A stretch of 64,000 nucleotides of DNA from Selaginella moellendorffii (Eukaryota > Streptophyta > Lycopodiopsida > Selaginellales > Selaginellaceae). The notes below the pieces were generated by a model that saw nothing but the letters and a program-made list of their open reading frames with translations, did not search any database and was not told the origin of the DNA. The position numbers were made by a program, and so were the translations under genes. The DNA lies in assembly GCF_000143415.4 (NCBI RefSeq), contig NW_003314263.1:347114-411113 (forward strand), given 5' to 3'. Of this stretch, positions 53,708 through 64,000 are shown one piece after another; position 1 is the first letter of the stretch, and every line of letters begins with the position of its first letter.

Positions 53708-54447
53708 TCAAAAAACCTTTACACCTGCCTCCACTGTGAAGTAGACTCCACCAACAGGGAAGCCCAGAGAGTACTCGTCCGAGAACTTACGAACGCTGAA
53801 TTGCTGCCTTCTCGTGATCTTGCCAGCCGTGATCTTACCCTTCTGCAACGCGAGAGTGAGCCTAGAATCATAGAGTTCCCGCTAGAAACTTGGAGAGCAA
53901 TCTAGTACCTGCTTGAAAACGAGAATGTAGTAGCGATGGACACCCATAGGAGGCGAAGGGCCAGCATAGGAGACCGCGTTTGTACCGTGCTTGAATACAT
54001 CTAAATGTTTCGCAATCTAAGTTCCTGGAATGATAGAAATGAAAAGAAAAGATAAGTACCTTTTGTTCCTGTCGGAATGTTTGTGACGATCCAGTGCAAG
54101 ACGTTCCTGTAGATTGGTTTCTCGGGACTGACAGCATCCGGATCCACCATAAGTAGCGTGAAGAGATCTCCTTTCTTGGCGTGGATGTCTGAGATGCTCA
54201 CCACTGGAGGCTTTTGAGTATCAGCTTGCTTGAACATCTGGCCCGTGGTGGTGACTGCTCGAGAGCCGAAAGTGGCCGAGACCGAAACGTAGGGGCTGTC
54301 ATAGGAATCCACCCAGGCTGGAATGATAGTCTGGAAATTGATGTCCGGCGAGCTTACGTCCAGCAAAGATCGTGCTGCCGATGCTGCTGTGTGAGCCTCT
54401 ACAAGGAAGATCGCCGATGCTACTAGAGCAGCGAGGAAAGTCGCCAT
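53708..54447 (-). CDS. Phosphatidylethanolamine-binding protein (PEBP) with signal peptide
   Basis: PEBP-fold protein predicted to enter the secretory pathway. ATG 54447 gives a signal peptide (MATFLAALVASAIFLVEAHT). Exon 1 has FKQADTQKPPVVSISDIHAK, LFTLLMVDPDAVSPEKPIYR and NVLHWIVTNIPTGTK, holding the ligand-pocket DPDxxxP and LHW motifs. Exon 2 (about 53910-54002) has AVSYAGPSPPMGVHRYYILV with the GxHR motif; exon 3 ends FSDEYSLGFPVGGVYFTVEA. Plant FT, TFL1 and MFT proteins lack signal peptides, and the external-loop residues differ from FT, so this is not a florigen orthologue. An in-frame ATG at 54519 would hide the signal peptide and is less likely. Confidence 0.88.
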
Positions 54448-54740
54448 TTCCCCGTAGTGCTTACGACAGTCCTCGAAGAAAAATCTCCTCTTTAGAAGGC
54501 CGTCGGATGAAATGGCCACGATTGAGATTGGGATAAACAGCCTCTTACAAGCTGACCAGATCCTGTAACGAAATGCTTGACTTTTACTTTTCGTAAGAAG
54601 GAAAAAGAAAATGGTACCTCAAGATTTGTAGCCAAGGAACGAACCTCCACGGACTTTGCAGCCACTGAGAAAGTAGAGTACCAAAGATAAGTAGGAGTGA
54701 GAGAACTCGTACCGGGCCAGCTCGAGCAAACACGTGTCCG

Positions 54741-57386
54741 TCACACCGGACGCTTGACAAGATCCTTGGACTCTTGTTCTCTTTCAGCTCTCGCGAGTTC
54801 ATCCACGAGGAACTTGATGATAGCCGCGCTGGGAGTAAGCACCTTCTTCATCTCGGAGAGAACTCGCACAGCTCGGTCGGTCTGTCCCAGCCGACAGAAT
54901 CCTTGAATCAGAATGTTGAAAGTAGCCTCATTCACCACGAACTCGTTCCTCTTCATCTCCCTGAGAAGCTCGTAAACCATCTGAAGGTTCCGCGTCCTGA
55001 AAAGTCCTTTCAAGAGGGTGTTGTATGCAACTATGCTTTGGATTCCCCACTTGCTTTTCAGCTCCTGGAGGACGTTACGGGCCTCTTCCACCTGATCCTG
55101 GTTTGAGTAAGCTGCGATCAGGCCAACGTACCAGAGCTCGTCGGGGAAACAACCGGTGTGGCTTATCAGCCTTCGAAGGACCACATGAGCTTCGCTTGGC
55201 TTCCCTGCTTTGAAGAGAGCGTTCAAGAGTGTGCTGTACGTACCAACTGAAGGTTTGGAGCCGAGCCTCACCATTTCCTCAAGAAAAGCCATGGCTACGA
55301 CGGCCTTATCTTGACGACACATCGCTCCGACCAGAGCGTCAACTGTAGAGCCATCCGGCTTGAGTCCTGCTCCGATCATATCTTCAAGTAGCTGACGAGC
55401 TTCCGCTAAGTTGTTCTCTTTGCAGAGGCTCTCGATCACAGTCGCGTAGAAAAAACCCGTTGGAGAATTCCCCGTAGCAAGAACGGCGCGAAGAACACGT
55501 TGAGCTTGCTCGAGACAGCGGAGGCTGGCTATGACAACGTTGCAGCTTGTTTCACTGATTTCGATTCCCTGTTCCAGTGATCGGACGTAAAGATCACATG
55601 CTTCGTCTGTTCTGCTCCATCGGCAAAGCCCCACTATCAGTGTTCCATACGTGATACCATCCGGTGAGCAGCCTCTTTCAGTCATCTCCTTCACGCGCAG
55701 CTTTGCATCACAGAGTCTGCCCGTCTTGCATAGGCCGTAGATGAGGGAGTTGTAGACAGCGAGATTTGGTTGGCAACCGTTCGCAACCATACTGTCGAAA
55801 ACAGTTGAAGCAGCATCCAACTCGCCTGCTCTACAAAGCCCAGAGATGACAGAGCTGTAAACTGGAACTTTTGGTAAGATTTTCTTGCCAACCATTTCTT
55901 CCAGATACGAGTGGGCTTCGGATGCTCTTCCAGCGTTGCAAAGTCCTCGGATGAGAGTGCTGTAAGTCACTACATCGGGATGTTGTCCTGCTGTGACCAT
56001 CTCTAGAAAGAGCTGATGAGCGTCGTTGACACGAGCGGCTTTGGAAAAGCCATCGATCAGGGTGTTGTAAGAAACAACGTCGGGAGTACAGCCATCTTCA
56101 TTGCGTAGAGTTCCCAAAAGGTCGCGAGCCTCGCTCAGCCGCTTTGCTCTACAAAGACCAGCAATGAGGATGTCATAAGTGAAGATGTCTGGAACAAAAT
56201 CGTTACTTTTCATCTCCTCTAGCAGCTCGTATGCCCTGTCAATCTCTTGCAGCCTGCAGTGTCCATGAATGAGCGTGTTGTACGTAAGGTTGTCGCCCTG
56301 GTAACCCTTGCGTTTCATGTCCTCGAGAAGATGGTAAGCTTTTCCCATATCACCGGCTTTGCAGTGTCCACCGATGACTGAGGTGTAATTCGCGAGCGTC
56401 GGGACCGGCATCTCCTGGAGAACCCGTTCCGCTTCTGCTACTTTCCCAGCCTTCACGAGGCCATTTATAACCACCGTGTAAGTCCAGTTGTTTGGAATCG
56501 CGGTATGCTTCATCTCTTCGAAGTAGTAGCAAGCCTCGTCGACTCTGATCGCCCTGAAAAGCCCGTCTATGAGAATGGTCCATGTCGCAGCACACGGAAT
56601 GCTCGACATTTTCTCAAAGTAGCGGAGTGCCAACTCTAGATTCCCGGACTTGCACAGCGCGTTGAGAAGAAACTTGCACGTAAGAACCACCGGCCTGAGT
56701 CCTCGATCCACCATCTCCTCATACAGACTACACGCCAGCTTCAGCTTTCCAAAGTTGCATAGCCCCCGAATCAGTATACCATAGGTGATCGAATCGGGTA
56801 TAAGCTCCTGCGGCCACTTCTCTTTGAAAAGCCTGTATGCTTCCTCACACTGGCCAGTCCGGATGAGAGCCTCGTAGAAACAATTGTATGTGTGGACAGT
56901 GTGCCTGAAATCCTGCCTCGTTCCAGCCCAGCCGAAGAAAACCATCGCGGACTCTCCATTTTTCACCATATGTAGAATCACTCCCACGAGTCTCTGCGAG
57001 AGCTGGCCGTTCCATTTCATCGAGAATCCCAATCTGGAGCTGCTCTCGACGATCTGGAGGAGCTGACGCACGTCCCTACGTTCCTCTAGAGTTAAAGCCC
57101 TGCTACTTCCATTGCTACTGCTACTAGCTACCTTATTCACCGCGAGCGAGCAAAACGTACCGATTCGATTGGAGCGAAGCGCTCGGAGGCCGATCGATGA
57201 CGATAATCCGACGGCGCGGCCGCATAATCTACACCTTCCAAGAACTAGCTGCAAGGATTTGAAGCCGGATCTTCGCAGGCGCCCGGCGGAGGCGCATTTT
57301 CCAGCTCCACCGCCGGGAATTCTAGGCGCGCAGTGATCTAGATCGAGGAAGCTGGATCGAGCGCCGCCGCTGGAGAGCGCATTCAT
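54741..57386 (-). CDS. Large P-class pentatricopeptide repeat protein
   Basis: Intronless, 881 residues from ATG 57386 (MNALSSGGARSSFLDLDHCA). The frame stays open upstream to 57575, but that would cover the PRT6 first exon on the other strand. About 18 canonical 35-residue P motifs follow one another from about residue 170 to 870, such as TYNCFYEALIRTGQCEEAYR, DVVSYNTLIDGFSKAARVND, PDVVTYSTLIRGLCNAGRAS and NLAVYNSLIYGLCKTGRLCD. No E, DYW or SMR tail is present. The Arg/Ser-rich start suits a mitochondrial or plastid presequence. Expected role is organellar RNA stabilisation, splicing or translation. It is divergent from PRT6. Confidence 0.93.
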   Translation of the reverse strand: MNALSSGGARSSFLDLDHCAPRIPGGGAGKCASAGRLRRSGFKSLQLVLGRCRLCGRAVGLSSSIGLRALRSNRIGTFCSLAVNKVASSSSNGSSRALTLEERRDVRQLLQIVESSSRLGFSMKWNGQLSQRLVGVILHMVKNGESAMVFFGWAGTRQDFRHTVHTYNCFYEALIRTGQCEEAYRLFKEKWPQELIPDSITYGILIRGLCNFGKLKLACSLYEEMVDRGLRPVVLTCKFLLNALCKSGNLELALRYFEKMSSIPCAATWTILIDGLFRAIRVDEACYYFEEMKHTAIPNNWTYTVVINGLVKAGKVAEAERVLQEMPVPTLANYTSVIGGHCKAGDMGKAYHLLEDMKRKGYQGDNLTYNTLIHGHCRLQEIDRAYELLEEMKSNDFVPDIFTYDILIAGLCRAKRLSEARDLLGTLRNEDGCTPDVVSYNTLIDGFSKAARVNDAHQLFLEMVTAGQHPDVVTYSTLIRGLCNAGRASEAHSYLEEMVGKKILPKVPVYSSVISGLCRAGELDAASTVFDSMVANGCQPNLAVYNSLIYGLCKTGRLCDAKLRVKEMTERGCSPDGITYGTLIVGLCRWSRTDEACDLYVRSLEQGIEISETSCNVVIASLRCLEQAQRVLRAVLATGNSPTGFFYATVIESLCKENNLAEARQLLEDMIGAGLKPDGSTVDALVGAMCRQDKAVVAMAFLEEMVRLGSKPSVGTYSTLLNALFKAGKPSEAHVVLRRLISHTGCFPDELWYVGLIAAYSNQDQVEEARNVLQELKSKWGIQSIVAYNTLLKGLFRTRNLQMVYELLREMKRNEFVVNEATFNILIQGFCRLGQTDRAVRVLSEMKKVLTPSAAIIKFLVDELARAEREQESKDLVKRPV

Positions 57387-57523
57387 CCCTGGCTCTTGCC
57401 GCCCTCCTCCCCTGTTATTAGGGCTAGCACAGCGTTGTAAGATCTCATCGAGTGAATAGGTCGTGGTAGGGTTTGGATGCGGCGATAGCGATAGCGATAG
57501 CGCGACGATTTGGGATCGCGGCG
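57387..57523. promoter_or_regulatory. Divergent promoter PPR / PRT6
   Basis: 137 bases between opposite start codons, with gtggtagggtttgg and repeated gatagcgatagcgatagcg units (57483-57502). The repeat lies immediately before the PRT6 ATG. Confidence 0.5.
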
Positions 57524-60500
57524 ATGCTGCGAGGGCGGATTGGAGGCCAAGACGAGGAGGACGTGGAACCGGCACTGGACGGGCTCGCTACCGCCGCTGT
57601 GGCCGATCGAATCGTCCAGGTATTTCTCCATCGGGATCGAATGTGAGCTGAAATCGAGTGTTTCGATCATGGCAGAGGCTTGCTGGATCGGGATTTCCAG
57701 AGGATTTGGCGAGGAGGCAGGGATTCGGCGAGTATGTGAGGGAGCATCCGGCCGAGCTGCGGCGCTTGGCGACGGTGATTCTTCCGGGGAATCCAGAGGT
57801 GGAGCTCTTGACGCCGGAGGGCAGCGATGATAGCCAGCTACTCTCGGCTCGCCAGGCCATCCAGGCTCAATGCCGGGAGGCGCTGGGGTGGCTGTTATGG
57901 TGCGCCTTTGACAGGGATTTAGCGTCCGGGCTGGAAGAGGTGAAGGCACAGTGTGGCGCTAGAGGCGTGTGTGGAGCAGTATGGGGGGTGAACGACATAG
58001 CTTACCGGTGCCACACTTGCGAGCACGATCCAACTTGTGCTATCTGTGTACCGTGCTTTCAAGCTGGCGATCACAGTACGCACGACTACTCGATGATCCG
58101 GACTAGCGGCGGATGCTGCGACTGCGGTGATGGTACTGCCTGGAAGGAAAGTGGATTTTGCTCGAGACATCGGGGACCCGGGAAAGTCCCTCCACTGTCC
58201 GAGGGTATGGTGGCTCGGTTGGGTCCGGTGCTGGAGGCAATGCTGCTGGAATGGAAGGACAGGCTCTCGGCTGCTGTGACGGCTTCTTCCGGAAGGCCTA
58301 GGAAGTGGTCGACTATGAGCCCGGAGGAGAAGCTTGCGTCACCGCTGTCGATGAGTATTATCAGCTTGCTGCTGGAGTTTTGCAACTGTAGCGAAAGTAT
58401 GCTGAGCTTCACGGCCGAGAAGCTGAGTAGCAGTGATATCGGCTTGCTCGACATCCTGCTCACTGCTGAGTTTCTTCTGCCGAAAAACGTCTATACGAAG
58501 CTGCATGAGTTGCTCTATAAGCTACTCGGGGATCCAAACTTCAAGTACCGGTTTGCTCAGACTTTTATCAAGCGCTACCCCAAGTTTCTACGTGAGTCTC
58601 TGCAAGAAGAACAGATGTTGGCAAGGCAGCCAAGGGAGCACAGCATACTTGGCAGCTTCTCGGTACAGATCTTCACCGTGCCGACGCTCACTCCTCGTCT
58701 TGTAGTAGAGTGGAAGCTCCTGGATATGCTCTTCGGCATACTGAAGGATTTCTTTGTGTCCTGTATCGGCGACGATGGACGGTTTGTGGTAAGGCATGCC
58801 TTTTCTTTGGGGTCTGTTCTAATTTCCTGTGCTTTGCTGACAGGTTACTAGACCTGCCATCCAAGAGCGTGCATACATGCGAGCAGTAGAAGATGTACGT
58901 TATGTTATGAGTCACTTGAAGGTGGCGCAGTACATAATACACGAATTTCCGCAACTGTGCAGGACGTGGTTGCACTTTTTGGCTTTCATCCAAGGTATGT
59001 ATCCCCAGAAGAGAATCACAAGTATCCACATCGAGGAAGAGAGTGAAGATTGGGTTGCTGCATTTCTCTTGGAAACACAGATGGCCAACATCCACCGGCT
59101 GTTCGTCGCGGGTACATGTCTTACGGGAAATGATACAAGTTGGGGAAGTGATACCCAGGCGCAGGGTGGTATACAGGTTGGTATACAGGGTGCTGTAGCA
59201 GCCGGAAGTGAAGAGCACAGCACAGAGGCCTTCTGCATTGTGGAAGGCGCGAAGCTTTCGAAAGCGCTCATCTGGTTGATAGCTGAATGTGTTGGTGTTC
59301 TTGACCTTTGGTTTGCTGCGGATCAAGCAAGAGAAGCTGGCAAGGCCGCCAAGCTTGCATCTGGGGCGGCCAGAGGGGACGCTGGGCTGAGAAGAAAGAT
59401 TCAACCGCGTGTAAGGCTAGCTCGGGGGATGACGCGTGATCGGCATATCACAAACGCTGTCAGGCACAGGGACTACACTTCAAGAAGAAGTCTCGAGGCT
59501 GTTAGAGCAGTACCTGAAGCTGCAGAGCCAGCGTCCGAGGCTAGCGAGATGGACATAGATGGATCATCAGATACGAGTGAGACGAGCGAATGGTGGTGGA
59601 TGGGAGCATCTTTGGAACCCGAGGGAACGTCTTCGAGTTTGCTGACGGGAGATAACGAATGGCCGGCCTTGGAGTTCGATGTTGGCAAGCAAGAGGTTTC
59701 GTTTCACATCCCGCTTCACAGAATGCTCGGTCTCCTGCTTCAGAAAGCTCTGGAGGAATACGAGTCCCAGATTAGTGCTTCTCCTCCGACCTCTCCCTCT
59801 GGCACTCTACTGCAGCTATTTCCCGAAGCTTTTCGTGTTACCGGACTGCCAGCTTTGCTGATGGAACATCCTCTTCGAATTCAGGTGTTATGCTCTCAAG
59901 TACATGCTGGGATGTGGCGTCGTAATGGTCACTCCATTGTAGGCCTCTGCGACATCTATCGTGCCGTGCCATGGTCAGTGGAATGGTTAGTGCGACTTGC
60001 TAGACATCCATTTGCAATTGACTTTATATCTAGCAGGTGTGAAGACAGTTTAGAGCTCGACCTGTTCATGCTGCAATGCTGCGCGTCCATGGCGCCTGCG
60101 GAAGAGTTTGCGGGACGAGTTTTCACTTGTTTCGGCCTTGCAGAGTACTTCTCACTGTACTTGTGGAAGCCGAATGAGTAAGATTTTAACTCTGCATATA
60201 TTTTTTTTCACCCGACATTTTTTTTCTTTTTGTTGAAACAGATACGAGCCAGTCCTGGCACAAGAGATGTTAGTTCTGCTCATTCGTATTATTTCAGAAC
60301 GTGGCTTCTGTGGTCTTTCGCCGAAAGAATCGTTACGTAGGGAACTTATTCAACGCCTGGCAATAGGGGATGCCTCGCACAGCTCCCTGACGAATGCATT
60401 GCCTCCGCGGCTTCGAGATAATGAGCATATGCAAGAAACGTTGGAAGCAGTGGCCAACTATAAAAGACCTCATGGCATGCAACAGGTATGAAAGGATTTT

Positions 60501-63500
60501 TTGTCTCTACGTACTGTAACATTTGTTGGGGCGTTTCCTGCAGGGTAAATATGTCTTACGCGAACAGAGCTGGCGAGAGCTAGACCTTTATCACCCTCGA
60601 TGGACACCTCGAGAATTACAGTCGGCTGAAGAACGCTACTTACGGGCATGCAAGGCATCGGCACATTTTTGTCAACCACCTCGCTGGCGTAAGCCATTTC
60701 TACCATTACAGAGTCTTTCGAAGATCGCTGTGTCGGCCAAGGTTCATGAGATATTGCGAGCTCTCTTTTTCCACGCTGCTTTCTCGCCGAACCTTTCGGA
60801 GTCTCGGGCACCTGAAAGCTTATTATTTACTGCCCTTCACCTTTTATCACTTGGGCTTGACGTCTGCAACACTTTTGCCAACAAAAGCTCAGCGGAAGCT
60901 TCATCAGTCTCGGGGCCTTCTATATCATCTGTCGATCATCCCCCGCTTCTAGCTCTCGCTCCCGAGTTTGTGCATGTTGGCGGGGCAGACGGCACGCAAC
61001 TATTTGATCGGCAGAGCACTCTTTCGTTATTGGTGATACTTATGAGAAAATATATTGCAAGCGAAGGGGCGCAACTTATTATCTCTGAAACAAGCCAGTC
61101 CAACGTCGGCTGCTTCATCAAGAAACTGCTACACAACTTTGCCGAGCTAGACCGTCAGTGTATGTACGCGATCGAGTCACTTGCGCCGGAGATATTACAT
61201 CGTGTATCCACCGACTCGTCCTCCAAGGCGGAGGGAACGTCGCAGGACGAACTGCAAGCAGAGCTTTCCGACATAGAGAAGAAACGAGCTCACGCTCGGG
61301 AGCGTCAAGCTGCGATGATGGTTTGTCTTTTATTTCTGCTAATATGGAAGTTTTCTTACTGCGCACTTGTGTAGGCGAAAATGAGAGCGGCTCAAGAGAA
61401 GTTCATGGCGAGTGTAGAAAGCTCGAAAAGTTCAAACAAGCTTGACACCAGTAAGACTGAGGGTAAACGTCCTCGAGAAACATTAGCTGACGATGACATG
61501 AATGAGACAGGCACACCTTTGTGTGCTTTGTGTCGCGACAGAAGTTCTACCAGCCCGTTGTGTATGCTGACTTTAGTCCAGGTAATCTCAACGTAACCTG
61601 GCAATCCGGTTCCTGACTCGTGCTTTGAAATTTCGCAGAAGTCCAGGTTGCTTGCACTTTCGCAAAAGCCAGTTCCTTCTTGGGACAAACCTTCAAGAGT
61701 TGTGGACGATACTCCAACTGCAGAAGATGACAATAGCGCTTCCCAAACCTTGGTACGAAGGGAGGCGGAAAACTTGATTTTGGAACTTAGGCAGTGGCTC
61801 GAGGGAGCTGCGGCAGATCCGAACGTGGACAGGCTGACCAACCGCGACGATTTTGTTGAACTTCTTCGGGGAGGATTACCGAGTATACTCAACACAGAGC
61901 GGTTTCCGGCTACTACTAGTGGAATTGAGGTGGATACAGATGCAAGCCTCGATGACACCTATGGCGAGTCAAGCCATCCTGTCGATCCGAAATGGTGGTG
62001 GGAACTTGCGGAAATGGTGTCTAACAAAGAATCGACAGACAACAATGAGACTCTGATCACAGTTCTGGCTGAGTATGTGGCAGCGGTCTCTCGTTCACAA
62101 TCTGAACTCCAGCCTCAACCGGAAGACCCTCCACGCGGGAACCGTCGCCGCTATGGTATAGAGAGCAAAGTCTACAGGGATGTCGGGCTTGATTTTATCG
62201 GACTGCACCTTTCTGCCTGTGGCCACGCTGCTCATTACGAATGTGTTGAGCGCTATTACGCTTCCCTACTACAAAGGTACGTTTTTCTCTCTCTCTCTCT
62301 TTAGTTCTTCTACCTAAATTTTGGTGGTGCTACAGGTATTACAGTAGATCCTTGTTCGAAGGAGTACAGATTGTGGATCCAGACCTGGTGCGTTATTTAG
62401 TAAGTTTTTGTAGCAACTATCTACATCTTAACTGTGATTTTGCAGGGAGAGTTCCTATGTCCGGTCTGTCGTCGGCTGTCAAACTCCATTCTTCCAGTTT
62501 TAGATCCCTCTGCACGAACTCCCTTTGTTGCTGACGCTGTCGAGGGGTTTAGACTGGAGCAAGCGTGTTCGTTAATGGTTAGCGCGCAAGAGCTGGTTGC
62601 CAGGCCCGGGTTTCGGAACTCAGTCTCGAGGAAACTCGCAGATCCGCTGAGGATGGTACTGGAGTCCGTGTCAAAGCGGCTTTCTGCACTATACTGCCTG
62701 GAGAAGGAGAAACTTTACACTTCCGAAGGAAGAAACTGCCAAGGCTTGTTTCTCTGGGACTTGCTCCGGTACAGCATTATGTCCGCGGAGTTGGCAGCAC
62801 GTACAAGGAGTCTCATCCTCGGTAATCATGATGCAGCCAGCAGATTAGTTGCTTTGGAGGAAGCGTCAGAGGCGTCACGCGGGTCTACTCTACCTTTGCT
62901 CTCTCTGGCAGCCAACTTAACTCTGACACACAGCCGGCAAATTGTTCTACTCAGGTCACGGGGTATGCAGCTGATGGTGGGATCAGTTTGTCATGGCACG
63001 TCTCTGGATTTCTTGTCCGAACCGATGTCTAAAGGTAAGATCACAGGCTTTTGGTTCGCATGTATTGACAGCTTACGTGCATGCAGGTCATTTGAGCTCT
63101 TTGTTACACTTTTTGGAAAAGGGCCGTGATTCGGCCGATATACAGTTTTGGAAGCGTGTGGCTGATCCTGTGCTTGCACACGATCCCTTCTCTTCCTTGA
63201 TGTGGCTGCTTTACGTACTTCCATTGCCAATACCGGCACGGGAAGGACCGCTCACCGCACTCGTTCATTTGTTTTATTTAGTCTGCTTGGTTCAAGTAAG
63301 TGCAAGTATTTTTCTAGTTTTACGACACTAACACAGGCATCTCTTTCAGTGCTTGGCATCAATGGGAAGATATGTGGTGGATGATAGCGTTCCTGCGCAT
63401 TTGCAAAACTTTCTAGCAGTCATCCATGCAACACTGGCAGACACCTGCATCGCACTTCAATCTCCGGAAGGACCTGTGACTGCGCCACTACAGTTCGAAC

Positions 63501-64000
63501 AGATTCGGCTCTTTACGTTGCCTTACCTCAGACGCTGCGCGTTGCTACAGACTGTGATTTCTGGTACTTCTCAGCCAGTGCCCGTTGCAGGGTCGAACAG
63601 CTGGGAGCTTTCAAATGTTTACAACCACCTCTCAAGCTCTGCTTATCGAGAGGCTGCCGAGAGCTGTAGAGACACAGAAGCTGTGGAGATGAAGGAGGTT
63701 GAGGAGCTGGAGAGACGATTTTCCATCCCTCCGATGCAAGCCATATTGTCAGAAGAGGCGGTGCAGAATCTCGTCGTCAAGTGGTGCCAACACCTTCAGA
63801 GTGAAACAGGCTCACGCAGCTTCTCCATCGTTCCAAGACCAGTGCGAGCGGTAGCTCTCCAGCTGATGGTTCTCCCCCGACTTTTCCAAGACCTGATTCA
63901 AAGGTGTTTTTTTTCATTCATTCTTCCGTGACCATCAACCTTACGTTCTCAATTTTCTGTGTAGATATGTGAAGGAATGCTGCCCCCGCTGCAAAACAGT
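57524..64000 (+). CDS. PRT6: E3 ubiquitin ligase PRT6 (UBR1-type N-recognin), 3' end outside window
   Basis: N-degron pathway ligase recognising type 1 basic N-termini; in plants it controls hypoxia and NO responses through ERFVII factors. Exon 1 (57524-57619) ends VADRIVQ and exon 2 (57676-58788) continues RLAGSGFPEDLARRQGFGEY. The UBR box at about 57955-58180 has all the Cys/His ligands (YRCHTCEHDPTCAICVPCF, GDHSTHDYSM, CCDCGDGTAWKESGFCSRH). Later exons give WRELDLYHPRWTPRELQSAE and a RING-H2-like region: LCALCRD (about 61520), LSACGHAAHYECVERYYASL (62210-62275) and FLCPVCRRLSN (about 62455). At least ten introns were noted, some short enough to stay open. The coding part is cut off at the right edge, so the C-terminal domain is missing. 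Confidence 0.93.

Noticed and set aside
1-64000. CRISPR arrays, bacterial operons, rRNA genes
   Set aside because: None seen; the window is eukaryotic nuclear DNA with spliceosomal introns.

Overview
This is a nuclear genome window from a land plant. The best match is a lycophyte of the Selaginella type, probably S. moellendorffii (inference). The signs are plant-only genes (CURT1 thylakoid protein, class I TCP factor, PLS-class and P-class PPR proteins, HUA2-like PWWP protein, PRT6-type N-recognin), many very short GT-AG introns of about 45 to 80 bases, compact GC-rich genes often divergently paired with under 200 bases between start codons, and AT-rich islands between them. A 100-base run of N at 28283-28382 marks a scaffold gap.

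Layout. 1-916 is AT-rich and gene-poor. 917-14269 is a dense housekeeping block: DBP10-type RNA helicase (-), PLS-class PPR (+), proteasome chaperone PSMD9 (+), CURT1 (-), a small plastid membrane protein (-), Pumilio (+) and TSC10 3-ketosphinganine reductase (+). 14.6-28.5 kb is a duplication nest. It holds a B-lectin ORF in AT-rich DNA (intact at 19677-20525, broken at 14.6-15.3 kb), three copies of an unrecognised gene family (16.0, 21.3-22.7 and 26.4-27.9 kb), a fungal-style FAD oxidase (16519-18294, with a fragment at 21.1 kb), and pieces of a HUA2-like gene, a class II formin and a kinase-like gene. The pieces are arranged as inverted and tandem blocks.

28.5-45.3 kb returns to ordinary genes: HUA2-like (-), TANGO2 (+), a frame-broken TPR-SET methyltransferase pseudogene (+), plastid alpha-amylase (-), class 3 lipase (+), LEA_2/NHL protein (-) and the tiny oligosaccharyltransferase subunit OST5/TMEM258 (+). 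45.3-50.2 kb is gene-poor apart from a class I TCP factor (-). 50.2-64 kb holds a 14-3-3 protein (-), NIP7 (-), a plant protein of unknown function (+), a secreted PEBP (-), a large P-class PPR (-) and PRT6 (+), which runs off the right edge.

Functionally these are independent plant genes with no operon logic. DBP10 and NIP7 both serve 60S subunit assembly, and both have a telo-box just upstream of the start codon. The part most worth a second look is the lectin / unknown family / FAD-oxidase module at 14.6-23 kb. Exon boundaries below were placed by eye from GT-AG sites, reading frame and remembered family patterns; no database search was run.
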